From: Globisporangium splendens
Lineage: Eukaryota > Oomycota > Peronosporomycetes > Pythiales > Pythiaceae
Direction of reading: 5' to 3'
Assembly (NCBI GenBank): GCA_006386115.1
Contig: VFIW01000060.1
Location: 186,001-250,000 of the forward strand
Length of the DNA stretch: 64,000 bases
Shown: one piece after another, positions 11,101 through 21,300 of the stretch
How the letters are laid out: each line of letters opens with the position of its first letter
Position numbering within the stretch: the first letter of the stretch is position 1
Notes under the pieces: generated by a model
Databases searched by the model: none
What the model was told of the DNA's origin: nothing
Seen by the model: only the letters and a program-made list of their open reading frames with translations
Made by a program: the position numbers and the translations under genes

Positions 11101-12911
11101 TGTACAAGTGGGTGCGCAAGTATGTGAGGACTTGCGAGGTCTGCCAACGAGTGAAACCCTCTGGCTCCACGCAGGCACCACTTCGTTCATTGGCTGTCCC
11201 ATCGGACAGTTGGAAGTCTGTGAGTATGGATTTCATATTCGGACTTCCTCGGGACACACATGGACGCAACGGCATCCTTGTGTTTGTGGACCGATTCAGC
11301 AAGATGGTCCATCTTGCGCCTGTTTCGGACAAGATCTCTGCTGAGAAGACTGCCAAGATCTTTGTAGACGTCGTATTCCGTCTACACGGACTACCAGTCG
11401 AGATCGTGTCTGACCGTGACACCCGTTTCACGTCCAAGTTCTGGCGTTCGGACTTCTGGACACCAAGTTGTCCATGTCAACAGCGGCACACCCTGAAACG
11501 GACGGTCAAACAGAGCGAGTGAATCGCGTCCTCGAAGACGTGTTGCGCAGCTGCGCAACGTCGTTCAAAGAGTGGAGTGAGTTTCTCCCTCTTGCCGAGT
11601 TTGCGTTGAACAACTCCACGCATGTCTCGGCGGGTCACTCTCCATTTTATGTGAACTATGGCATTCATCCTCGAGTGCCTGCTTCCATAATGGGTGAGGT
11701 CTCTACCTTAAGTGGGGGAGGGACTCCGGCTCATGGTAACAAGCCGAAGTCGTCTTACGACCTGAATGCTGCTACCGAGTCGAAAGCAAATTTTGACTCG
11801 ATGAAACCCCTCGACGACCTAACAAGTCGTGAAGAGCAGCAAGTCGATGACTTTATTGTGAGGAGACAAGCCGTTGTGAGGTTTGTTCGAGACGCAATCG
11901 CGAAGGCTCAGGATCTGCAAAAGGAACAAGCAGACAAGAGCGGAAGGAAGAACAAGCAAGTTTTATAAGATCAATGATCTTGTATTACTTAGCACGGCGA
12001 ACCTGCCTGAACATGCAGTGTCCAACTTGGGGAGCTCGAAGCTTCTGCCAAGGTTCATTGGACCGTTCAAGGTAGTGAAATGCAATGGTGATGCCTACAC
12101 GCTAGACATTCCTACACGCATGCGTCTACACCCGACATTTTATGTGGGTAGACTAAAGCCTTACCTTCCAAGTGGATCTGCGGATCCTACGAGATCTCCC
12201 GCAAACGATCGAGCTGATCGTGAAGCTTCTCCACTTGATTGCGAAGAGCAAACAGCTCATCGCTCTGGAGATCCTTCTCGGCGTACAGGAGTTGTAGGAC
12301 GTCGAAGGATTGGTCCTTCACTGCCTCCAACGCTTGAAGACGAGAATGGTACTCACCACGAAGTACCTCGAGAGCCGAACCTGCCTCTTCCACAGAGCGC
12401 AACAGGCGATCGTGAGCCAACTCACGAGACTTCACGTTCTTCCAGAGTCGAACAAGTTCGTCTTGAACCTGTTGGAACCGTTCCACGAAACGGGACTCCA
12501 AAGCCGAACACTGGGCAGAACCTTCTGTCAGATCGTCGATCTTCGACTCATGATCGGCGACAAGGTTCTCGAGACTCTCGCAGCGTTCCTCAAGCGTCGA
12601 ACAACGCTGCTGCAAAGCCTCGATTTGCCCACGATGAGCACTCTTCCACTTTCAGAGTCGCTCAATCGTTTTCTCGTTCAGCCCCACCCCCGTTGTTAGA
12701 CTCTCAGGGAGAGCATCGCTGGGTGGTTGAGTCGATTCTTGATCATGAAGATCGACCGACTCATCGTCGAGGAAAGAAGCAGTTGAACCATCAACGCTTC
12801 TACAGAGTTCGGTGGCGTGGATGTCCACCGAGCTCGGACACGTGGGAGCCTCGTCAGACATTGGAGTCTGATGTTCCCGACGTGGTCCGCAGCTATGAGA
12901 ACTGCTTGTAG
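8136..12911 (+). pseudogene. Gypsy B(+) pol: protease, RT, RNase H, integrase, chromodomain (broken)
   Basis: The frame is entered at ATG 8136, overlapping the gag stop in the +1 frame. The aspartic protease has LVDTGAS (about 8325) and ILGMPWL (about 8555). RT runs about 9340-9900 and has the catalytic box YFDD in place of the commoner YLDD/YIDD. RNase H follows to LADALSRRPDY (about 10660-10700). A TGA at 11004-11006 interrupts the frame before the integrase zinc finger (about 11010-11160). The integrase core (SMDFIF, VSDRDT, TDGQTERVN) is split by a small deletion and frameshift near 11450. A second, compensating shift lies near 11955. The chromodomain is at about 12690-12900 (FYRVRWRGC, DTWEP). 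The early acidic region (8700-9330) has no recognised fold. Confidence 0.92.
12187..12615 (-). other. Antisense coiled-coil frame opposite the pol linker in gypsy B
   Basis: A 142-codon open frame on the minus strand with long heptad runs (LEERCESLENLVADHESKI, LFALRNQVEKLHDQLDRL). It lies opposite the same pol linker as the coiled-coil frame of gypsy A. It has no ATG and starts at a TTG, so it would need splicing or a repaired upstream frame. The sense translation here is a polar low-complexity linker. Confidence 0.4.
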
Positions 12912-13234
12912 CGTCGCCAGGGGGGGACACTACGACGACCAGAGCTAGGATTTGGTCTGCCGTCAGCGGGAGTTCTTCTTTCGGCACGGGCATTGCCACG
13001 ACGAAGAAGACGCTCCATCTTGTTCTCGTTCTCAAGACGAACAAATGTTCGCCATGAGTCTCTCTGGGCTGCGATGTGTTGGTTCGGATCATCGCGATCG
13101 TTGATCCGATGCCAACTGAAGAACCGCTCCTTGTAGAACTCGAGCTCCCCCTTCTTCTTCAGAATGGGAGAGATGTCGAAGAGTTCTGGAGCTGTCCGCT
13201 GTCGCTTGGACGACGAACGTTCTTCTCGGTTCAC
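12893..13234 (-). other. Antisense frame between chromodomain and 3' LTR in gypsy B
   Basis: An open frame of 113 codons, GTG at its edge, occupying the space between the pol stop and the polypurine tract. It contains ILKKKGELEFYKERFFSWH and a basic C-terminus. A second frame with an ATG at 13252 (MKRPSEPR) runs alongside, so one lesion could have split a single antisense gene. The position matches the antisense ORF of gypsy A; similarity of sequence is weak at best. Confidence 0.3.
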
Positions 13235-13310
13235 TTGGTCGCTTCATTGCCAATTGCAAAGTGAACTGCTCCGAAAGGTCTGCAAAAGTACGCAAGGTAC
13301 TTGTGACTTT

Positions 13311-13323
13311 AAGGAGGGGATGA
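13311..13323 (+). other. Polypurine tract of gypsy B(+)
   Basis: The purine-rich aaggaggggatga lies directly before the TGTAATGG start of the 3' LTR. Confidence 0.75.
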
Positions 13324-13933
13324 TGTAATGGGCCATAACCAGCCATTACATGAAGGTGGATCTGTCCCCAGATCTAGTGTGCCACACACCACCTTCAGCG
13401 TGCATTGTGGAGACACAAATAACAAAGGGATTACGGTAATACAGTCCCCACATGCACGTGTGACGTCATTCGATGACGTCACGAGCGTTCTCTGTGCTGA
13501 TCAGTGCAGAATGTTGTTCTCATGTACTAATCAGTACTGAGCGATGACATCCATGTACTAATCAAGTACTGAGTGATGGTTCCTACTTGGGAAACTGGGC
13601 TGGCGACGAGACCGACGTGTCTCTGCCGCCTGAAGTGAGTGGCGCGAGCCAATCACTTTGCAGGGATTTTAAATAAGACTTGAAGTTCAAGCTTCTAGAA
13701 GATCCCGTAGGTTCAACCTCAGTGTACCCAAGGTTTTATATATCAGATTTATTTCTGCATGTTTAGGTTTTAGTTATAATACCTCTGGGAGCCCTGGTGG
13801 TGTTTTACATGCAGCATCAGGAACCATAAGCTCATTTCAATTCAGTTGCATTTTTGCCAAGTTCCTCTCAAGTCTCCCTCTAAAGCGCAAGCGTGGGTGC
13901 TGTGTTTGAGGCTGTCTCGGATAGCCTCTTCCG
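13324..13933 (+). repeat. LTR B, 3' LTR of B(+)
   Basis: It starts TGTAATGG and the first 27 bases form a hairpin (TGTAATGG, 11-base loop, CCATTACA). Matching to the other LTR B fades after about 13780, and the end near 13933 lacks a clean CA. The element is therefore old or its 3' border is eroded. Confidence 0.8.
13455..13577 (+). promoter_or_regulatory. U3 enhancer-like block in LTR B
   Basis: A CACGTG (13455-13460) is followed by two TGACGTCA sites (13461-13468 and 13474-13481) inside the 23-bp palindrome 13460-13482. A tandem repeat of ATGTACTAATCA-AGTACTGAG type follows (about 13522-13577). TGACGTCA is the classical bZIP/CREB site. The same block is kept in the B(-) LTR (6049-6075), although the LTR 3' parts have drifted. 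A TATA-like stretch is at 13736-13743. Confidence 0.55.
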
Positions 13934-15779
13934 CTTGACTGTTGGGTGGTTGTGAGTGCAGGTCTAGACAATCGAGAGACGCACGCACACAAACAAGTTG
14001 GTTATACTGAAGATGTATTTTTATAATGCATTTGGGTACATCGTACCTCTTTTTCGACGGCAATCTGCCTGTTACATTTGTCCTACTCTCCAGTCTTCAC
14101 GACTCTCGCAGTGAATCTGGCATCGGATCCCGTGAAACGGATGGCGTGACCTCTTTTTCCCGCACCTCTGGATTGTTGAAAGATGCCATGCGTACAACAG
14201 TAAATCATGTGAGTCCACTTGATCAGCGTTGGGACTTTCTCTCTTTTTGCTATTCCAAATACATCCACAATGATATAGCAACTTTACGTACGGCACACCT
14301 GTTATGCTTCGCAGTTGTTTCGGAGTCGCGATTATGGAAGCGAAGAGGCTAGCTCGAGCGGTACAGTTCAAGCGCCATGTGGAAGTCATCCCACGAGCGG
14401 AAGTTTTTCACTTACATAGGGTCGACAGGATTGCTGGCTGTGCTTCGTGCTTTCTCCATTTACATCCTCTGATCCCACGTGGCGCTCTTTCTACGGCGAG
14501 GCACTCGCTCGCCACGGCCACATCGTTTGGTATCTGCATCACTATCGCTGACGCCTGTGGATTCGCGCCGTCTTTTTTGCTTCGTCGCGGCAGATTTTGC
14601 TGCAACAAAAGGTTATCCATACGCGAATGTTACACAGTGGGACAAACGAAATCATGCGCTTCTCGCTAATGAACCAACACTTGCTTGCCAAGTTGTACTT
14701 GCCTCTCGGTTTCTATGTGGACGTTTCAGTGCTTGCAATCGATAGAGGGCACACGCTTTGTGTGAGAAACAACAGCCAAAAGTTATTACATTTGTACAAA
14801 CACACATACAGCCGAACCTGAAGGCACCAACCTTTTTCGCTTGGTAAACGAAATTCGTCGTCTGAATCGCAGACGGTCTTGTCGTTTTCGCTTTTGCCCG
14901 TGTTTTCGTGCGGGGACATGTATCTCGCCGAGGCTGGCTTTTTCGCGTTTCTCAGCCTTTGCTTTCCTTGAAAAAATTGCGATTTGAGCCGACTTGTCAG
15001 TGTATGATGGTACAGACCGTAAATGTATATCTGTACCCGCCCGTGTAATATCGATTGCTTTGCCAGACTGCAAATCTGCGTCTGCGTCCGCTTGATTCTC
15101 CATTTCCGATCTGGAGATACACGGCGTATGCGATCGCCGAGCAAAAATCGATGATGAGCAGCTGTGTATTGCCCACTCTCGTATCTAAGCGAATTGACAA
15201 GCATAATTTCATTTCAACAAGTCCTTTCTAGTCGAACTTAGCCAGCATCGAACTGTACGACTCGAGAGTGTATTTTTCGTGAGATGAAATTTTCATTCTT
15301 ACACGTCAGACAGGCAATTATTTACGGTTGCTTTTGGTCGAATTACAACCTTAATGCGTACTTTTTCATTTCCACCTTAGGTTGCAGGAACGAAGGCGCC
15401 AATTGATCACCTGCGACAGGCATTCAAACCCTGTTGGAATAGAAAAGGTATCTAAATGAAGCTAGGCAGATTGAGCAGCCACTCCGTCCAATTTCAGTAA
15501 TATAGACAACTTTAATCTGAGCCCTGTCACTCACACTCGCCTCTGTTAGTGCATACAGTAAATTTAAAGAGGGTTTTCAATTTCCTGAACTTCCATCGGG
15601 TAAATCATTCAATGCCTGATAAAGAGGTTCAGGTTTTCAGCAATAAAAAGGGATGCTTTCCATTCATGGAAGCAATGAATCTCTCTGACAAAATGACGGA
15701 GCCAGTCTGCGGCTGGCTGACGGCTTCGATGAGTGCGCACCGTGGGTGAGCAGCGCCATTTCGCACCTTCGTGTCGACG
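13934..15779. other. Degenerate intergenic stretch
   Basis: About 1.85 kb between the gypsy stack and the phosphatase. Apart from a possible MULE remnant on the minus strand near 14.0-14.4 kb, I see only short frames. A minus-strand ATG frame at 15103-14786 has a basic, Lys/Arg-rich end and no recognisable domain. No tRNA or rRNA was noticed. Confidence 0.5.
14030..14400 (-). pseudogene. Possible MULE/FAR1-type transposase N-terminal remnant
   Basis: Minus-strand translation gives pieces in different frames: WRLNCTARAS, then CCTHGIFQQSRGAGKRG and DARFTARVVKTGE, then RQIAVEKEV. From memory, the order and the CTHG motif fit the FAR1/WRKY-like zinc-binding domain found before MULE transposases in oomycete genomes. 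Frameshifts and stops break it, and no terminal inverted repeat was found. Identification is tentative. Confidence 0.35.
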
Positions 15780-18188
15780 ATGAAGGGGGCGACGTTCGCG
15801 CGTCGCGCTGCTGTCGCTGCGGCGCTCGCTCTCGGTCTGTCCTCGTGGCTGCGCGATGGCGACGTTGCAGCAGCAACTGCGCTGTTCGAGCGCATTGCGC
15901 AACGTAGCAGTGGTGCTGATGCGCTTTCACCATGCCCGATGGGCAAAGGATACACGCGCGAGTGCGTGTTTGTTGGCGCTTGTGATAACATGGCGTCTGG
16001 TGACGAAGATGATGGCAATAGCTCCAGTGCATTGTCGTATGGACAGAACGCGACCAGGAGAGAGCTGCAAGCGCCATCGTTCGCTTCGTCGACGTCCAGA
16101 TCTAGAACCAGGAACAAGATCAGGACCGGTACGAAGAGTAAGAAGGAGGCAAATAACAAGGAATCAAGCAGCGCGAAGAACAAGGCAGTGATCGACGTCT
16201 CGAGCCGCGTGATCAACCACCTGGACTCGGTCGCGATCTCGTTCGAGATTCCTGGACCGCTGGGCATAGACGACTGGATCGGCGTGTACTGCGCTGAGGA
16301 CGAGATGGATCCGCCGCCCGACCACGACTTCCTGGACTTTGTGAAAACGTCCTACCGGTCTAAGGGCGTGTTCGAGTTCCAGCGGCTCCCGAATATGCGC
16401 TGCTCGTGGCAATTCCGTCTGTTTCGCACCGTCCAAAATGGTGAACAGCAGCAGCACGTGCGACTCGCACACTCGGCGTACGTGCGCATGGCGAACACCC
16501 GCTTTGAGCCGCTGCAGATCCACCTCGCGATGACGAACTCACCAACCGAGATGCGCGTGATGTGGGTGAGCGCACCAGTCACCACGCCCGAGGTGCACTA
16601 CGGCAGCGACCCGAACAATCTCACACGCGTGGTCCGCGCTTCCGCGTCGACGTACGCCGCGAGCGACATGTGTGCGGAGCCTGCAAGCATTGAGGCAGCG
16701 CAGTACTTTCGCGATCCTGGTGCGCTCTACGATGGCCTCATGACCGACCTGGTACCCGGGTCCACGTACTACTACCGCGTCGGTGGTCACGCACAGAAAA
16801 GTCGGGTGTACAAGTTCTTCGTCCCCTTGCCTGCAGGACAGCACGACCCGAGCAAACCCATGAGCTTCTTTGTCTACGGCGACATGGGTGACTGGGATAT
16901 CAAGGCGCTTGGTGCGCTCCCAGATGACCGCACAGGTACCACCGCCAAGCTCATGCGCGACGACATGGACTCGCCAGACCACCAGTACGTTGTCGCGATG
17001 CATGATGGTGACATCTCATACGCCAGGGGCCACACGTTCCTCTGGGACCAGTTCATGGCGCTGATCCAGCCCGTGGCAGCCGAGTTGCCGTACATGGTCG
17101 AAGTGGGCAACCACGACTACTGCTACACGCACGACGGCGCGAACACACGGAATGATCCTTCACTTGAAAGCATTCGCGAGCAGAAGGACGGTGCGTTCCA
17201 TCCGCCCAACCAGCCGAGCGACTGCGACTCCGGAGGCGAGTGCGGTGTGCCGTTCAACAAGCGATTCCACATGCCCGAGAACGGGAACAAGATCTTCTGG
17301 TACAGCTTCGAGGTCGGACTCATGCACCACGCCGTGATCAGCACCGAGCACGACTACACGCCCGGGTCGCGCATGTTCAACTGGCTCGTGAATGACCTGA
17401 AGCACGTCGATCGCGCGAAGACGCCGTGGCTGTTTCTGCATATCCATCGTCCCATGTACTGCTCCGAGATGTACGAATCCGACTTTGAGCTCTCCAAGTA
17501 CATCCGCAAGAACCTCGAAACGCTGTGCGCAGAGTACGGCGTCGACGTTGTCTTCTCTGGTCACTATCACGCGTACGAGCGTACTTGCCCCGTGTTTCAG
17601 GAGCAGTGCCGCACGGAGACGATCCCGTCAGGGAATACGAATATGACGAGTTTCGGCCGTCCCCTGGAAAAAGCAAAGGCTCCCGTGCACATCATGGTGG
17701 GTTCGGCCGGCGCGAGTCTCGATAGTGCGGGTTACTACGCAGTCCCATGGAGCCGCGCGGCTCAGATGGAGTACGGATATGGCCGCATGCATGTGTACAA
17801 TGCGACGCACGCGCTGTACGAGTTCAAGCGAAACCGTGATTGCGTCATCGCGGACTCCGCGTGGATCATCTCCGACCACGACTGGCAGGATGACATCCTG
17901 CTTGAGGCATCGCGCGCGAGAGTTGACCAGATTGAGACACAGAATGGAGTCTCTGCTGGTGTTGCGGTTATCGCAAACGCAAAGAACCAATTTGTGCTCG
18001 CAGTCGACACGGACGAAGACCTGCTTGAGGACGGCATCCCGCTCCCAGACGGCGACGAACCGGACAATGTTAGCGAAGCCGACGACGATGATAATAAGAA
18101 TGCAACCGCCATCACTGAGAATGGCACGGGCAGTGGAGCTGGTGTCGTCGCACTGGACGATGACCTGTTGACTGGGAAGGCAGACTAA
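15780..18188 (+). CDS. Secreted purple acid phosphatase (metallophosphoesterase)
   Basis: An intronless gene of 802 aa. Purple acid phosphatases hydrolyse phosphate monoesters with a two-metal centre, usually outside the cell or in vacuoles. The five metal-ligand blocks are present in order: GDMGDW (about 367), GDISY (about 410), GNHDY (about 443), HIHRP (about 555) and GHYHAYER (about 594). A fibronectin-like N-domain typical of plant-type enzymes precedes them (about 240-350, region LAMTNSPTEMRVMWVS). Residues 1-33 look like a signal peptide or anchor (AAVAAALALGL). A Ser/Lys-rich segment (about 95-130) and an acidic tail rich in Asp/Asn extend the protein well beyond the usual 450-650 aa. 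I start at the ATG (15780) and not the upstream GTG. It converges with the helicase gene, leaving about 170 bp between the stops. Confidence 0.93.
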   Translation: MKGATFARRAAVAAALALGLSSWLRDGDVAAATALFERIAQRSSGADALSPCPMGKGYTRECVFVGACDNMASGDEDDGNSSSALSYGQNATRRELQAPSFASSTSRSRTRNKIRTGTKSKKEANNKESSSAKNKAVIDVSSRVINHLDSVAISFEIPGPLGIDDWIGVYCAEDEMDPPPDHDFLDFVKTSYRSKGVFEFQRLPNMRCSWQFRLFRTVQNGEQQQHVRLAHSAYVRMANTRFEPLQIHLAMTNSPTEMRVMWVSAPVTTPEVHYGSDPNNLTRVVRASASTYAASDMCAEPASIEAAQYFRDPGALYDGLMTDLVPGSTYYYRVGGHAQKSRVYKFFVPLPAGQHDPSKPMSFFVYGDMGDWDIKALGALPDDRTGTTAKLMRDDMDSPDHQYVVAMHDGDISYARGHTFLWDQFMALIQPVAAELPYMVEVGNHDYCYTHDGANTRNDPSLESIREQKDGAFHPPNQPSDCDSGGECGVPFNKRFHMPENGNKIFWYSFEVGLMHHAVISTEHDYTPGSRMFNWLVNDLKHVDRAKTPWLFLHIHRPMYCSEMYESDFELSKYIRKNLETLCAEYGVDVVFSGHYHAYERTCPVFQEQCRTETIPSGNTNMTSFGRPLEKAKAPVHIMVGSAGASLDSAGYYAVPWSRAAQMEYGYGRMHVYNATHALYEFKRNRDCVIADSAWIISDHDWQDDILLEASRARVDQIETQNGVSAGVAVIANAKNQFVLAVDTDEDLLEDGIPLPDGDEPDNVSEADDDDNKNATAITENGTGSGAGVVALDDDLLTGKAD

Positions 18189-18359
18189 GAAAATGAAGCC
18201 AAATTGGGTTAAGGTGCAACATTCCATGGCATTTTCGCAGCCTTTCTTACCGAAGAAGGCTATTTATTCTAATTCGGCTTGTGTTGTCTCCGACTTTCTT
18301 TATCGTTCGTCGTCCATTGCCTTTGTTTCTTCTGCTTCTTCCTGTTGCCGCTGTGCTAC

Positions 18360-21300
18360 TCATCTTTGCACCTGCTGTGTGACATCAATGCCTGCGATCG
18401 CATCGGACAAGACGCACACGACATATTGGTCGTCCAAAGAAGGAGCACTGAGCGGGAACGTGACTTCGGCTCGCTGCTTTGTGGCCACGTGCTTCATTTG
18501 AAGAAACTTCATGCTCGAATCTGGTTCGTTGTCGGGTTCCTTTTCCGAGTTTGCAGTCTTGCTTGACTTCTGTGAAGCCAGAATGACGTAAAACCCGTAA
18601 GGCTTCGGCTTCTGGAAGCGCTTAGCGCACGCCAAAGTGCTCACATTCGCATTCAACCCGACAAGCTCGACGGAAACGACGCTCTTCTGCTGACGTTGCT
18701 TCACCTGCGCAGTCACCTGCAACCGCGGAATCGCTTCGGCTACGCGTAGAAACTCGTTCAGTTGGTTCTTACTCAGCCCAGTGCTGTTGTTGTTGTTCCT
18801 CTGTTTCGACATCGACTTCGTCAACGCATTCGTAAGCTCCGTCTTCTTCTGCTTCTGCAACAGGGCTTCTTGCAGCTCCGCAAACGATGACAGTTTCAAA
18901 TCGTCACGAAGCACCTTGAGCACGTGAGCGGATACGTGCGGCAGTTGCGAGAAAATGTCATCAGCTTCTGCGCCAGCTTCTTCAAGCACCGGCCATTTTG
19001 CTTGCACCATCGCTTGGGATAATCGAACGCCTGCAAACACCAACTCGGTTTGCTTCAAGAACGCACATATATCGATCACCGCACCCAAGAGTCGTGGCAT
19101 TTGATCCAAGAGCGTGCGAAGATCATTCCCAAAGTCGCTCGACGGCATCCCCATACGCATGAAATGCATCTGCAGAAGGACAAAGGATTTGAGTTCACTG
19201 CCGTGGGTTTCGAGCAACGTCTTTTGCTTCTTGGGAGTGCTCTTGAAGAGATTGGTCATAGGCGAGTATTTCACCTTGTTGCACAGCTCCGTGATCAAAA
19301 GGCTCTGGATTTCATTGTGCCGAAGAGGGATCGTCTCGCGAATTTCGATACTGGACTCGCAGATCACGGCCATGATCTGGCAAATCACATCCGCTGGGTC
19401 CTTCTTTTTCGATGCTTTTCCAGCACATGAAATGATGGCTTTGATCGACGTCAGCATATTCGACACCGTCTTGACGTCAACGTACAGCGCTGCTGCAATC
19501 TTGCCCAGAAAAGTAGGCTGAATCGAGGAATCCGTTGCATTGATGACGATGCACTGGCTCGCTTCCAGCTGCTGCAAGTTCGTGAGCACGAGCTGTTGGA
19601 AAAACGATTCCACGTCCCTCGTGCCGTCGACACCGATTCCGTAGAAGCTTGGGTTCTTCATCACACGCTGGAAAAGCAAGCTCCAACTGAGGTACTCGAG
19701 TACGTCTTTCTTCGTTTTCAGCAACCCCGAAGCAATCTCAGCGTTCACATGGTTCGCTAGGTGGTTCGTCAAGCACGATTCGATCGCAAGCGGCTCGTAC
19801 AAAAAGCGCTGAATCATGTTCTTCTTGCTTTCTTCGACGAGCACACATGCCACTCCCTTGTCATCCAGGAGCGGGCGTCCAGCGCGTCCAATCATCTGCA
19901 GCAAATCGCTGAGTGGGTACGATTGGTAGCGTCCATTCTGGAAATATTCCGTGCCCTTGATGATCACAAGATGCGCAGGCAGATTCACTCCCCATGCCAG
20001 CGTCGATGTCGAGATCACGACTTGAATCAGCCGGTCTCGGAACAGCTTTTCCACCAGCTCCCGATCCTTTCGTGGTAGACCAGCATGATGCAGCCCAATG
20101 CCGAAATTCAAAGTGTGTCGGAGATTGTCGTCTTGCACGCTATGTCCGTCGCTCAAGATAGCGTCCATGACAGCTTCGTCCATTTTCAAAAATCGCTTCG
20201 CTCCACCATTTCCAGTACCAGGTTGCTCGTCGCCTCCATGAGAAACACAGAACGAGATCAAGTCAAGCGCAGTCATTTTCGTTTGTGCTTTCGAAGACAC
20301 GAAGATGAGCACAGGCTTCTCAGGAGAGTGTGCTTTGATGGCCATGAAGGTTGGTTTATTCATCGCCGCCATACGCGCTACGTAATGGCGCTCAGGGAAG
20401 CCTTGGATGTGGACTTCCATCGGCACGGGACGCACCGACGCACGGAAATTGTAAATCTGGTTCCTGTGCTCTCGAGTGATACCAAGCCACTGACCCACAT
20501 CGCTTGCGTTCGCTAGAGCAGTCGATAACCCGAGCAAGCGAATTCCTTCCTTGTTGCTTTGAACAGATCGACTGAATCGACGCAGGCGACTGATGAGAAC
20601 CTCCAGCACTGCTCCTCGAGGGGCATCGCCGACCAAATGGACTTCATCAATGATCACTAATGCAATCTTGTCCATCAATTTTCGACCGAATGCGACGTTC
20701 CGCGTCAGTAAATCCCACTTCTCAGGCGTCGTGATCACAATGTCAGCAGTGTTGAGGATGTAATCGACGTTCACGACGGTGTCTCCAGTCACTTCGACGA
20801 CCTTCTTGCGGAGTTGAGGATTGTGCTCGAATCGAGCTTTCCATTCGGTCACCTTCTCACGCGCCAGTGCTTTCAACGGCGCGATGTACACAATCAAGGA
20901 GCGCGAGAACGCGCTTTGCTTGTGGTCGATGGCTCCGCTCTCGACGTTTGCAGTACGATTTTTATTCCAGACGCGTAGAATAGCAAGCTCTGCACACATC
21001 GTTTTACCGCTTCCAGTAGGCGCACAGATCAACACGTTGTCATCTTGGTGGTACAACTGGTGGAACGTCTGCGTTTGAATCGGATTGAAGAAGCGGAACT
21101 TTGACGCGTAAATCGCTTCGTACACTGGATTCTGGAGTGAGGATAATGGCTGTGGGTGCAGTCGAAGCAAGTTTGTGTACATCTCGTCCTTCTCTTTCTT
21201 GGATTTCTGCATCTGGTTGTCGTCAGGAGTGTACGAGACTTCATAGTACGACTCAATCCCAACAAAGCGGTCCGACAGGATTCGGATCACATAGTTCACC

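Larger units (their letters stand above)
7580..13933 (+). mobile_element. Ty3/gypsy family B, copy B(+), outermost layer, 3' part
   Basis: It begins inside gag (KAFEPPQ) right at the LTR of A(-). It continues through protease, RT, RNase H, integrase and chromodomain to a polypurine tract (13311-13323) and a 3' LTR (13324 to about 13933). The 5' LTR and gag N-terminus should lie left of the window. One nonsense codon and two frameshifts in pol show the copy is dead. Confidence 0.9.
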
